From Thermoproteota archaeon (lineage in GTDB: Archaea > Thermoproteota > Bathyarchaeia > RBG-16-48-13 > GCA-020355125), in contig JAUPKU010000144.1 in NCBI GenBank assembly GCA_030837285.1, positions 1-34,154 of the forward strand: 34,154 nucleotides of DNA, written 5' to 3'. Below are positions 8,375-16,622 of this stretch, piece after piece (position 1 is the stretch's first letter; each line of letters opens with the position of its first letter). Under the pieces are notes generated by a model. That model ran no database searches. It was not told the origin of the DNA and was given only the letters and a program-made list of their open reading frames with translations. The position numbers and the translations under genes are program-made.

Positions 8375-9601
8375 TTACTTGGGAAGAAGAGTGTTTGAAG
8401 GTATCAGCACTAGTTCCTTAATCGATTTTTCAATAATATGCATTGGAGCATTAGTTTTTACTCCTCTTGGATGAAAATGAGTTGGAAGTGCGATGTATCC
8501 GTAATTAGAGAGGCTTCGAATAACTAACTCTGTCGATGGCGGTGGGACATTTAGCCGATCACATATTCTGTCTATGACGTAGTATGTTGGTGCTGCTTCA
8601 GCTTCCATAATGATAGTGTTCAGTAACTTCTTGGCAGCCTTAGTATTACTGAGTTGAACAGATTCGACTTCACTAAGCATACTCTCGCAGAATTCGCGGG
8701 TAGCAATCTGTCCCAGCCATAATGGGCCAGCTACGTTCATATTTCCTCCACAAACCTCACATCTCGCCTCTTTAAAATTCGCTAAGCCAAAAGAACACTG
8801 TCGGTGAAAACAGTCGAAGCAATGGAGGATGTAACCTATTCGCTCTACAGCCATGTTGGCCTTTCCAGCTCCACTTCTAACCTGGGCATAAACTCTTAGG
8901 TAGTGATTAGTACTGTGGCTGAAAAGAACATTGACGCCCAGCTCATGCCGGGAAGCGGAAAAGACTAATGAATTGAGCAAAATTCTAATTCCAAGTTCGT
9001 GGCAGTACTCAGTTCTTAAAGGCCTTCCAAAATACTTTCTAATACATGAAAGAGGATTCACACCACATAGTGGAGCCGTATCTGTAGCAGTCAGAGCGAT
9101 GAGACCTCCTCCTTTTAGAGCTAGGAGCGCAGAATCTATAAAGGGAGAAGGGGAGCCAAAAGGATCCAAATCAATCATATCAAACCTTTCATTAGGATGG
9201 GAATGACTGATTAGGAGACTATTCGCATCATCATTCTCGATAATGATCTTATGCGTTAAGCCGTTTTTTTCGACGTTTAAGGTAGCCAGGTTTGACGCAA
9301 TAGGATTTAAATCGTTAAGCACTATTTTTGATACACCTTCAACCTGAGACGCAAACCTGATTCCTCTGATTCCACATCCCGTCAAAGGCTCGCAGACACT
9401 TAAATCCCAATCAATCATCTTTCTATAAGCTCTAAGAACGAGAACTGCCAGATCCCTGTTTAAAGCCATTCGAGGATTATAGAACACCGGAGCCTTAGAT
9501 GGAATATACTCAGAAGATCCCCTAGCAAAAAGTTTCAGACTGGGGATTGTAACTACCGAGCCTGCTTCACTCACTTCTTGAGTTGTAAAAGGAAAAGACA
9601 A
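8375..9601 (-). CDS. trm1: Trm1 tRNA (guanine26-N2)-dimethyltransferase
   Basis: A 408-residue SAM-dependent enzyme that makes N2,N2-dimethylguanosine at position 26 of tRNA. The Rossmann domain has CEPLTGCGIRGIRFA (70-84), the acidic SAM-ribose segment IVLNDLNP (93-100) and the catalytic motif DLDPFGSP (144-151). The archaeal/eukaryotic C-terminal domain includes a zinc-type cysteine set, CFDCFHRQC near 261-269 and CEVCGG near 281-286. Length is typical of archaeal Trm1. The start is TTG, with GGAG 10 bases upstream; no better start is available. It lies 15 bases downstream of the THEP1 gene on the same strand and is probably cotranscribed with it. Confidence 0.96.
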   Translation of the reverse strand: MSFPFTTQEVSEAGSVVTIPSLKLFARGSSEYIPSKAPVFYNPRMALNRDLAVLVLRAYRKMIDWDLSVCEPLTGCGIRGIRFASQVEGVSKIVLNDLNPIASNLATLNVEKNGLTHKIIIENDDANSLLISHSHPNERFDMIDLDPFGSPSPFIDSALLALKGGGLIALTATDTAPLCGVNPLSCIRKYFGRPLRTEYCHELGIRILLNSLVFSASRHELGVNVLFSHSTNHYLRVYAQVRSGAGKANMAVERIGYILHCFDCFHRQCSFGLANFKEARCEVCGGNMNVAGPLWLGQIATREFCESMLSEVESVQLSNTKAAKKLLNTIIMEAEAAPTYYVIDRICDRLNVPPPSTELVIRSLSNYGYIALPTHFHPRGVKTNAPMHIIEKSIKELVLIPSNTLLPK

Positions 9602-9616
9602 ATATTTCTTTCTCCA

Positions 9617-10152
9617 CTAATGCTTCACTACTTCCAAAATATCTTTTGCAATCGAGTCTGAAATTGTTTCTCTATTTTCATGTGTAACTTCAAGGATATC
9701 AACGTCTTTTCTAGTTTTAATCGCATCTATGACTGGATGATTCATCCTCCAATGAAGGACATCTAGCATTGACTTTGAGCTATCTATAACTTTTATCACT
9801 GCCTTTTGGAAATCTTTCCACTGGGTTCCATCGGGCCGACTTCATCAATTATTACATAATCTGCCTCATTTAATGCTCTATTAATGGCTTCTACCCCTAC
9901 TTCTGAAAGATCTTGAAGATTAACTACGTATTTGCTAATCTTTGGACAAACAAGTTGACTAATGTGAGACAAGATCCCCCTTTTTCCAGATATTAGATCT
10001 ACAATCTTGAATCCAAGTCGAATGTTTCCAAGACGGATTTCTGGACAGATAATTCCGCCTGCGACTAGTCCTCGCTCTCTAAGATTCGTCATCATGTTTT
10101 TCACAACTGTTGTCTTCCCAATGCTTGTAACTCCGATTAGGAATATCTTCAA
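9617..10152 (-). CDS. THEP1-family NTPase, split by a one-base frameshift
   Basis: Two frames together encode a THEP1-type nucleoside triphosphatase, a small P-loop enzyme that hydrolyses NTPs in vitro; its cellular role is unclear. The first frame (10152 to 9796) has the P-loop GVTSIGKTT near residue 7 and the Walker B region YVIIDEVGPMEP, then runs off into ISKRQ and a TGA. The second frame (9799 to 9617) carries the C-terminal half, including HPVIDAIKTRKDVDILEVTHENR. Read in the second frame, the bases before 9799 give KDFQKAVIKVIDSSKS, the expected family sequence. One extra A in the AAA run at 9815-9817 would restore a single protein of about 178 residues, the normal THEP1 length. Assembly error, real mutation and, less likely, GTGA-coupled translation of two chains remain possible. 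trm1 follows 15 bases later. Confidence 0.85.
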
Positions 10153-10290
10153 ATATGTTTCGCTACCAACATGCTATTAATCCTTTGATGATACGGCTAT
10201 ACGATATGATTATTTCTTGTTGTTCGATGTCATAAATTTGGGCGAGTCAATCATTGGATAAAATTTATAACATTTTAGGAATAGAAAAAG

Positions 10291-10302
10291 GTTATAATAT
10301 AT
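10291..10302 (+). promoter_or_regulatory. TATA box of gatD (leaderless promoter)
   Basis: The AT-rich element GTTATAATATAT is centred about 26 bases before the GTG start of gatD. That is the standard distance from archaeal TATA box to transcription start, so the mRNA probably begins at or next to the start codon. No Shine-Dalgarno precedes the GTG, which fits a leaderless message. A second AT-rich patch (AAATTTATAAC, 10261-10271) lies too far upstream for this start. Confidence 0.5.
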
Positions 10303-10321
10303 TTTGATAGGTCGATGACTT

Positions 10322-11641
10322 GTGACTGAAAGATTAACAGGATATAAAGGAAAAGTCCTCAGACTCCTTGAAGAAGACGAGAAACTGGAAATCGGAGATA
10401 TCATAAGAGTAACTAGGAATGGAGAGATCTTCGAAGGAAGCTTGATGCCTCGCTATGAACTTGCGGATGATGAACACATAGTAGTCAAGCTTAAAAACGG
10501 ATACAACATCGGCATCAGAATTACTTCAAATACGAAGTTGGAGAAGATAGGTGTTGGAGCAAAACCTGCATTCACGCCTCCTCCACTGCCAAAGGAAAAG
10601 CAGGGCCTTCCAATAGTCTCGATCATTAGCACGGGTGGTACAATAGCAAGCAGAGTTGATTATAGAACAGGAGCAGTCCGTCCAGCACTATCAGCCAGCG
10701 ACCTCTATAGCGTGGTGCCAGAGCTCTCTGACACAGCAAATGTTAGGACAGAGATTCTCTTTAGCATCTTGAGCGAGAACATTCATCCTTTTCATTGGTC
10801 AGAATTGGCAAAGAAAGTCGCAGAAGCCATCGACGATAACGTGAATGGAGTGGTTATATGCCACGGCACCGACACGATGGCATATACATCCGCGGCTCTC
10901 AGCTTCGCCCTGCAGAATCTTCCTATCCCCGTAATCTTGGTTGGATCTCAGCGTTCATCTGATCGTCCGAGCTCAGACGCTACACTTAATCTGATGAACG
11001 CAGTCAATGCTGCTGCCAAAGCTCCAGTAGCTGAAGTTATGATTGGAATGCATGAGGACATGCAGGATTCGGCTACAATTCTACATAGGGGTACAAAGGT
11101 TAGGAAGTGTCACACGAGCAGAAGAGACGCTTTTAAGTCGATAAATTCGACGCCTCTCGCTAGGGTGACTGGTGAGAAAATCAGCATGCTAAGGGATGAC
11201 TATTCGAAGAGGGATATGAAGAAAAAAATTCTATTGAAGCCAGACTTTGAGGAGAAGGTTGCTCTGACAAAGTTTTACCCAGGATTCGATCCTGAAATCA
11301 TTAATTGGTATGTTAAAAAGGGTTTTCGCGGCTTAATCCTTGAAGGCACTGGGCTTGGTCATGTAAGAAATAATCTTTTTCCAAGTGTCAAGAATGCTGT
11401 AGCCCAAGGTCTCATAGTCGGAATGACTTCACAGTGTATTTGGGGAAGGATTAACATGAACGTTTATGATACTGGTGTGGACCTCCAAGAAATAGGCGTA
11501 ATCCCCTTAGGCGATATGCTTCCGGAGACTGCTTTGGTTAAGATGATGTGGGTTTTTGGACAGACCAAAGATTTGGATGAAGCGAAAAGACTTCTCTTGT
11601 TGAATATTGCCGAAGAATTTTCTTCAAGAACAATATCATAA
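10322..11641 (+). CDS. gatD: GatD, Glu-tRNA(Gln) amidotransferase subunit D
   Basis: A 439-residue asparaginase-like subunit of the archaeal GatDE complex. It releases ammonia from glutamine so that Glu-tRNA(Gln) can be converted to Gln-tRNA(Gln). An N-terminal Tudor-like barrel (about 1-80, with EIGDIIRVTRNGEIFEGSLM) precedes the asparaginase domain. Catalytic residues seen by comparison with L-asparaginases are T107 in ISTGGTIAS, T183 and D184 in CHGTDTMAY, and a lysine near 262 in RKCHTSRRDAF. The start is GTG at 10322, supported by the TATA box 26 bases upstream. gatE follows directly, forming the usual gatDE operon. This shows that the organism uses the indirect route to Gln-tRNA. Confidence 0.97.
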   Translation: MTERLTGYKGKVLRLLEEDEKLEIGDIIRVTRNGEIFEGSLMPRYELADDEHIVVKLKNGYNIGIRITSNTKLEKIGVGAKPAFTPPPLPKEKQGLPIVSIISTGGTIASRVDYRTGAVRPALSASDLYSVVPELSDTANVRTEILFSILSENIHPFHWSELAKKVAEAIDDNVNGVVICHGTDTMAYTSAALSFALQNLPIPVILVGSQRSSDRPSSDATLNLMNAVNAAAKAPVAEVMIGMHEDMQDSATILHRGTKVRKCHTSRRDAFKSINSTPLARVTGEKISMLRDDYSKRDMKKKILLKPDFEEKVALTKFYPGFDPEIINWYVKKGFRGLILEGTGLGHVRNNLFPSVKNAVAQGLIVGMTSQCIWGRINMNVYDTGVDLQEIGVIPLGDMLPETALVKMMWVFGQTKDLDEAKRLLLLNIAEEFSSRTIS

Positions 11642-11646
11642 TTGAT

Positions 11647-11653
11647 GGAGGAG
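11647..11653 (+). promoter_or_regulatory. Shine-Dalgarno that decides the gatE start
   Basis: GGAGGAG sits six bases before a TTG at 11660 and lies inside the longer frame that begins with ATG at 11645. It is the best ribosome site at the gatD-gatE junction and points to TTG 11660 as the true start. Confidence 0.6.
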
Positions 11654-11659
11654 AAGAAG

Positions 11660-13570
11660 TTGAGTTTAGACTACTCTAAGACAGGACTTAAGATTGGAAT
11701 AGAGATTCATCAACAACTGGAGACGTTAGGAAAGCTCTTCTGTTTATGCAAATCTGAACTTTCGACTGGAGAACCAGAAATCACTTTTTACAGAAGACTC
11801 AGACCTACTCAGAGCGAACTCGGAGAAGTTGACCCAGCAGCATACTTCGAATTCAAGAGGGGAAGGGGCTTTTTATACGAAGCTGATAGACAGACAACGT
11901 GTCTTGTAGAGATGGACGAGGAGCCACCTCATAATCTGAACAGAGAAGCCGTTGACGTTTGCTTAACTGTAGCTTTAATGGTCGGAGCCAAACCCGTTGA
12001 TGAGATTCATGTAATGAGGAAAATCGTAATTGACGGTTCGAATACGACTGGATTTCAAAGAACATGCATAATAGCTCTCGGTGGCGAAGTTATAGTCGGT
12101 GAGAAGAAGGTTACCCTACAGACGATGTGTCTAGAAGAGGATGCTGCGAGAAAGACAGGGGAAGAAGGACTCATAACAAGATATAGGCTAGATCGCCTCT
12201 GTGTTCCACTAATTGAGATTGCTACTGCGCCCGTGATTTACAGTCCTGCAGATGCTGAAAAGGTGGCTCTGGCTTTGGGACAGATTCTTAGGGCAACTCG
12301 GAAAGTGAAGAGAGGGTTAGGAACAATTAGACAGGATTTGAACGTTTCTATAACAGATGGAGCTTTAACAGAGATTAAAGGTGTTCAAGAACTCGATCTT
12401 GTCGCGACGTTTGTGGAGTATGAGGTTAGAAGACAACTAGAACTCATCAAGATTAGAGATGAACTTGCTAAAAGAGGAGTCAGAAAGGAAGAGATTAAAG
12501 AGAATTTTGTCGATGTGACAGATGTTTTTAACCAAACCAACTGTCAAGTCATTCAGAAGGCTGTTGAGAGAAATGGTAGAGTTATGGCAGTAGCCCTGCC
12601 CAAGTTTGCTAAGCTAGTTGGGATGGAGTTAATTCCAGGCTTGAGATTCGGCACAGAATTATCTGATTACGCAAAATTTTGGGGAAGAGTCGGAGGGATA
12701 TTTCATTCAGATGAGCTACCAGCATACGGGATAACGGAAGATGAAGTCAAGAAGTTAAAAGAAATACTAAAGTTGGGAGAAGCAGACGCCCTAGTATTAG
12801 TTGCTGACAAGAAAGAAAATGCATTGGACGCTTTAGCGGCTGTTGTAGGAAGGGCGAGACAAGCACTAGTAGGTGTTCCGAGCGAAACTAGGGGAGCATC
12901 TCCTGATGGAATAACTAGGTATTCGAGGCCACGACCAGGCGCTGCAAGAATGTACCCTGAGACAGATGTTCCACCAGTACCAATCACGATTGAACATCTC
13001 ACTAAGATTAGACAGAGGCTCCCAGAACTTCCAGAGGTTATCATCAAAAGATTCATGCAGGAGTATGAACTCAATCAGAAACTAGCCTCGCAATTGATGA
13101 GTTCAGATTATCTCGAGGTATTTGAGTCAACCGTTCGCTCGACAAGGGTGGCTCCTTCCTTTGTTGCAGCCACACTTACTGAGACTTTGAAGGGATTGAA
13201 GAGAGAGGGCGTTGAAGTTGAATTAATATCTGACAATCTAATTGAGAGACTATTCAAGATGGTTGATTCTAATACTGTCGCAAAGGAGGCTGCCCCAGAT
13301 ATTCTAAGTTGGATGGTGAAGCATAAAGAAGCTCGGCTTGAGGAAGCTGTTGAGGCTTTGGGTTTCAGGATGATTTCGAAAGATAAAATGGAAGAGCTTA
13401 TCTCAAGAATCGTTGAAGATAACGAAGGCTTAATTCGCGAAAGAAAATCTTCTGCGCTGGGTCCTTTAATGGGTATTGTAATGAAGGATGTTCGAGGAAA
13501 GTTTGACGCGAAGATAGTCAGTCAACTTCTTGGAAAGAAGATAGAGGAGAAACTTAAGGAAACTAGCTGA
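11660..13570 (+). CDS. gatE: GatE, Glu-tRNA(Gln) amidotransferase subunit E
   Basis: The GatB-like subunit of archaeal GatDE; it binds tRNA(Gln), phosphorylates the glutamyl group and accepts ammonia from GatD. About 637 residues from the TTG at 11660; in-frame TTG 11642 and ATG 11645 would give 642 or 641. The TTG start is preferred because the perfect GGAGGAG is six bases upstream and the product then starts close to the conserved GLKIGIEIHQQL, as expected for GatE. Other family segments seen are CLVEMDEEPPHNLN, MRKIVIDGSNTTGFQRT, TMCLEEDAAR, CVPLIEIATAP and RGLGTIRQDLNVSI. A GAD-like insert (about 280-410) includes FAKLVGMELIPGLRFGTELS, as in AspRS-related GatE. The C-terminal tail (470-637) is the tRNA-binding helical and YqeY-like region. 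Confidence 0.97.
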   Translation: MSLDYSKTGLKIGIEIHQQLETLGKLFCLCKSELSTGEPEITFYRRLRPTQSELGEVDPAAYFEFKRGRGFLYEADRQTTCLVEMDEEPPHNLNREAVDVCLTVALMVGAKPVDEIHVMRKIVIDGSNTTGFQRTCIIALGGEVIVGEKKVTLQTMCLEEDAARKTGEEGLITRYRLDRLCVPLIEIATAPVIYSPADAEKVALALGQILRATRKVKRGLGTIRQDLNVSITDGALTEIKGVQELDLVATFVEYEVRRQLELIKIRDELAKRGVRKEEIKENFVDVTDVFNQTNCQVIQKAVERNGRVMAVALPKFAKLVGMELIPGLRFGTELSDYAKFWGRVGGIFHSDELPAYGITEDEVKKLKEILKLGEADALVLVADKKENALDALAAVVGRARQALVGVPSETRGASPDGITRYSRPRPGAARMYPETDVPPVPITIEHLTKIRQRLPELPEVIIKRFMQEYELNQKLASQLMSSDYLEVFESTVRSTRVAPSFVAATLTETLKGLKREGVEVELISDNLIERLFKMVDSNTVAKEAAPDILSWMVKHKEARLEEAVEALGFRMISKDKMEELISRIVEDNEGLIRERKSSALGPLMGIVMKDVRGKFDAKIVSQLLGKKIEEKLKETS

Positions 13571-13610
13571 TTTGAAAAGGTTTTTAATCCCAACTTTTCA
13601 TAAAGAAACA

Positions 13611-13649
13611 ATGCGATTCTTCAGGAAAATCTTCCTCCGGAGGCTGTAA
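13611..13649 (+). other. Possible 12-codon leader ORF with palindromic RBS
   Basis: ATG CGA ... CTG TAA encodes MRFFRKIFLRRL and ends five bases before the ATG of the radical SAM gene. A TATA-like TTTTTAA (13581-13587) lies about 26 bases before this ATG, so a leaderless transcript could start on it. CCTCCGGAGG (13634-13643) is a perfect 10-base palindrome in which GGAGG is the only Shine-Dalgarno-like sequence for the main gene. An overlapping AGGAA/TTCCT pair (13623-13636) offers a rival hairpin. A regulatory role is speculative; chance is possible for so short an ORF. Confidence 0.3.
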
Positions 13650-13654
13650 AGACA

Positions 13655-14653
13655 ATGGCGAAGATAATGGGTACTTTCAAACGATTCCTAAGAGGGTACA
13701 AAAAGTCGGCTGTCTTCGCAGTTACAACCGGATGTAACTGCAAATGTATTATGTGCAATATGCATGAGAAAAAACCAGAGCTGATAAGCCTCGACGATGC
13801 AAAGAAAGTTTTAGACTTCCTTGCAAAGAACAAGTTCCTAATAGCATATATTACTGGTGGAGAACCTACCTTACATCCAGACATTGTAGAGATCGTTGAC
13901 TACTCTAATCGATTGGGACTAGTAACAACTATGACGACTAATGGAACAGCAGACAAAAAACTGCTTAGAGAACTGAAGGATGCAGGCTTATACGTGCTAA
14001 GCGTCTCTCTAGACCATTGGAACCCTTCCACTTGCGAGAAGATTAGAAACCACAAAGACATCATGAACAAGCAGGTGGAAACGATCAAGTATCTGAAGGA
14101 GATAGGTGTCCGAACCTACGCTTTAGCCTTCCTCAACCCATTCCTCATTGATGATGGCGTTGAGAAACTTGCGGATTATGTGAATCAGGAACTCGGTGTG
14201 CCCTTTGGCTTTTGCTATCCTACGAAGACTAGTGTAAATACATATGGCTTAGGTGGAGTGCTTTCAGATGATGAGTTACATCGAAAGACAAACGAAGCTG
14301 TGAAGACTATATTTGATCTAAAGAAGAGGAAACGCGAAATCGCCAACTTATACACATATGTTGAGGATCTTAAGAATAATGAGGAGGAAAGACGAAACTT
14401 CTATTGCAGAGGCGGACAGGACGTTGTTTATATAGACTGGCTTGGAGACGTTTACCCCTGTTTCTTAAAAGAAAAGCTTTTTAATATACTCAAGGATGAA
14501 GAACCACGCTTCTTAAAGAATGTCAAATGTAACGATTGCTTTATTAACTGCTTCCGAGAGCCTTCTTTCCTTCCCAATATTCCATCCTCATCACTGAGTT
14601 TGGTGGCGAAGGAAGTCTACTACTCTTATTCCACCCGTGGACTTTTCAAATGA
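13655..14653 (+). CDS. Radical SAM protein of the MoaA/SPASM-like group
   Basis: A 332-residue radical SAM enzyme. The cluster motif C-x3-C-x2-C is at C27, C31 and C34 (TTGCNCKCIMCNMH), with the GGEPTLHP motif near residue 67. The C-terminal part has further cysteines (NFYCRGGQD, DVYPCFLKEK, KCNDCFINCF) that look like a reduced SPASM or twitch auxiliary-cluster domain. Such proteins often modify peptides or act as anaerobic sulfatase-maturase or heme-biosynthesis-like enzymes, but no substrate is apparent. ATG at 13655 follows GGAGG at 11 bases. The upstream 84 bases hold a TATA-like element and the leader ORF described separately. The ECF S component downstream has its own promoter. Confidence 0.85.
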   Translation: MAKIMGTFKRFLRGYKKSAVFAVTTGCNCKCIMCNMHEKKPELISLDDAKKVLDFLAKNKFLIAYITGGEPTLHPDIVEIVDYSNRLGLVTTMTTNGTADKKLLRELKDAGLYVLSVSLDHWNPSTCEKIRNHKDIMNKQVETIKYLKEIGVRTYALAFLNPFLIDDGVEKLADYVNQELGVPFGFCYPTKTSVNTYGLGGVLSDDELHRKTNEAVKTIFDLKKRKREIANLYTYVEDLKNNEEERRNFYCRGGQDVVYIDWLGDVYPCFLKEKLFNILKDEEPRFLKNVKCNDCFINCFREPSFLPNIPSSSLSLVAKEVYYSYSTRGLFK

Positions 14654-14715
14654 CCTAAATCTAAACTCCGAAAGGTCTTTAAAGTCGCTGAGCCTCTTTT
14701 CGTACGTGAGAGCTT

Positions 14716-14770
14716 ATAATCTTATATATCAAATATCCTTTGATACAAATCAAAACCTCAATTTTGAGGA
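14716..14770 (+). promoter_or_regulatory. Promoter and ribosome site of the ECF S-component gene
   Basis: CTTATATATC at 14721-14730 is a good archaeal TATA box; transcription would begin near 14750. GAGGA at 14766-14770 lies seven bases before ATG 14778. Together they fix that ATG as the start and rule out the longer in-frame extension, which would overlap the preceding gene and read through the TATA box. Confidence 0.6.
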
Positions 14771-14777
14771 TTTAAAC

Positions 14778-15299
14778 ATGGTCAATAATACGCTTGGAGG
14801 CAGAAAGTCTCCTACAATCAGGCTTGCCATAGCCGCCATAATGGCAGCTCTAGTAAGTGTCTCAACGCTGATAATTAGAATCCCCATCCCCTCAACCGCC
14901 GGCTACATAAATATAGGAGACGTAATGATTTTTGTTAGCGGACTAACTTTTGGACAAATTATTGGAGGCTTTGCAGGCGGAGTTGGCTCAGCCATAGCTG
15001 ACCTCATCGGATATCCAGCATATGCTCCACTCACGTTAGTAGTGAAGGGACTTGAAGGCTTTCTAGCAGGTAGAATAAGTAATGGGAAGAACAAAATGCG
15101 AGATTTATTTGCTGTCATAGGGGGAGGAACGATCATGATCCTTGGATATTATCTTGGAGAATCTTTCATCATGGGAGTTGGACCGATTGCTGCATTGGAG
15201 GAGGTACCAGGAAACTTTTTCCAGATATTAACTGGCGGAATCGTAGGAATCCCACTTTCTATAGCAATTCGTCGCTACATCGTCATTCCAAGATGGTGA
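14778..15299 (+). CDS. ECF transporter S component (vitamin uptake, riboflavin-type family)
   Basis: A 173-residue polytopic membrane protein with about six membrane segments. The family pattern is clear: a first helix LAIAAIMAALVSVSTLIIRI, then GYINIGDVMIFVSGLTFG, GGFAGGVGSAIADLIGYPAY, APLTLVVKGLEGFLAGR and a C-terminal GNFFQILTGGIVGIP. This is the substrate-binding subunit of energy-coupling-factor transporters (ECF-ribofla_trS type, COG4720-like), which bind a vitamin or related metabolite. The ECF ATPases and T subunit are not in the window, so it probably shares an energising module encoded elsewhere (group II arrangement). The ligand cannot be named. The start is chosen by its own TATA box and Shine-Dalgarno. 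It is convergent with the HypE-like gene, 21 bases apart. Confidence 0.85.
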   Translation: MVNNTLGGRKSPTIRLAIAAIMAALVSVSTLIIRIPIPSTAGYINIGDVMIFVSGLTFGQIIGGFAGGVGSAIADLIGYPAYAPLTLVVKGLEGFLAGRISNGKNKMRDLFAVIGGGTIMILGYYLGESFIMGVGPIAALEEVPGNFFQILTGGIVGIPLSIAIRRYIVIPRW

Positions 15300-15320
15300 A
15301 AAAACAATAAGTCTAATTCG

Positions 15321-16334
15321 TTAGATCTCTTTTGCTAAGGCTGCCCACAGCTCATCAGTTAAAGGTCTACTCAGATATTCAATAGTACCATTTCTTCTCA
15401 CGATAGTTCGAATTTTGTCATCAGCTAAGACATCTCCAATGATAGATGCGTCTATTCCTTTCTCTACTAGTTTATTTACAAGATCAACAGCTTTACTTGA
15501 TTCAGAAACAATTAGTAATGAACCAGAGCTTATGAGATTTAAAGGGTTAATCCCAAGTAAAACACAAATTTTTAAGGTTTCATAACTAATCTTTATAGCA
15601 TCTTCGTAGATTCTAAACCCGGTCTTGGATGCGTCTGCCACCTCATGTAAACCATTCGATATCCCGCCCTCAGTTGGATCGTGCATAGCCTGCACACCAC
15701 CAAACGCGAAGGCAGTCAAAGCTTCATCCAATATGCTTAGTCTGTCAAAATAGCTAGTAGCAACCTCTACAAGCTTTTTCCCAAGTCTTGGAATAAGGAC
15801 ACCACGTCTATCAGAAGAGAGGATGGCAGTTCCTTCAATTCCAACACTCTTTGTTAATATGATCTTTGATCCAGCCTTGGCGCCACCAGTTGTTACATAT
15901 CTATTTCCCTCAGCCACTCCTAAGGCAAAGACAATTACTAGTGGATGGTCTATGCCAGGAGTTACTTCGGAGTGCCCTCCTACTATGCTGACTCCAAGTT
16001 TCTGAGCGGCTAAGCTCATTTCGATGCATATCTTTTCCAAGATCTTTTCTTCAGAGCCTACAGGGAGCATTATACAAGACAGCGCCCAAAGAGGTTTCAC
16101 ACCTCGTGTTGCTATGTCGTTGGTGGCTACATTCATGGATATCCAACCTATTTTCTCGTTGGCACCACTTATTGGGTCGGCATGGAAAACTAGGAGTTTT
16201 CCTCCAACTGAAACTATAGCTGCGTCTTCACCTTTCGAGGGACCCATGATTACGTCATTCCTATAAGCGCCGAGAAATTTGAATACAGTCTTATCGAGGA
16301 GTTCAGGTGGTATTTTTCCTGGAGAAAGTATCAT
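15321..16334 (-). CDS. HypE-like AIR synthase-related protein
   Basis: A 337-residue ATP-binding protein of the PurM/AIR-synthase superfamily, closest in pattern to HypE-like proteins (COG0309). The phosphate-binding segment is GPSKGEDAA (31-39), followed by VFHADPISGANEKIGWISMN, VGGHSEVTPGIDHP and TKSVGIEGTAIL in the expected order, then MHDPTEGGISNGLHEVAD starting the C-terminal domain. True HypE ends in a modifiable Cys (PRIC); this protein ends ALAKEI, so it is not the hydrogenase cyanation enzyme. No hyp or hydrogenase genes are nearby. The ATG follows an AAGGT about 9 bases upstream. Family is sure; the reaction is unknown. Confidence 0.88.
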   Translation of the reverse strand: MILSPGKIPPELLDKTVFKFLGAYRNDVIMGPSKGEDAAIVSVGGKLLVFHADPISGANEKIGWISMNVATNDIATRGVKPLWALSCIMLPVGSEEKILEKICIEMSLAAQKLGVSIVGGHSEVTPGIDHPLVIVFALGVAEGNRYVTTGGAKAGSKIILTKSVGIEGTAILSSDRRGVLIPRLGKKLVEVATSYFDRLSILDEALTAFAFGGVQAMHDPTEGGISNGLHEVADASKTGFRIYEDAIKISYETLKICVLLGINPLNLISSGSLLIVSESSKAVDLVNKLVEKGIDASIIGDVLADDKIRTIVRRNGTIEYLSRPLTDELWAALAKEI

Positions 16335-16622
16335 ATGTTCATTACCTTCGCGTAGCAGCTTTGGAGTAGTGATATTTCTAATTCACAGATAAAAACATGT
16401 AAGCATTATTTGAAGGAGGGAGTAAGAGATTTCGTAAGCTTTAGTAGGGATTGATGAAAGAAGATAAAAAAGAAGCAGGAAGAAATACTATGTTTCAATA
16501 GTGCTCATTGGTCTTCTTTAGGCTATCATCAGGTAACAAATAGTTGCTTTGATTCTGGAGGTTTATCTTTTTATTTCTCTTAAGAATAGAGGTGTTATGT
16601 CTAACAGTGGGTGAATACTTGG

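Noticed and set aside
12703-13074. 123-codon open frame opposite gatE
   Set aside because: Antisense shadow of a well-conserved gene.
16597-16614. Five-codon ORF overlapping the proC start
   Set aside because: Too short to mean anything; the GGTGA there is better read as the Shine-Dalgarno of TTG 16623.
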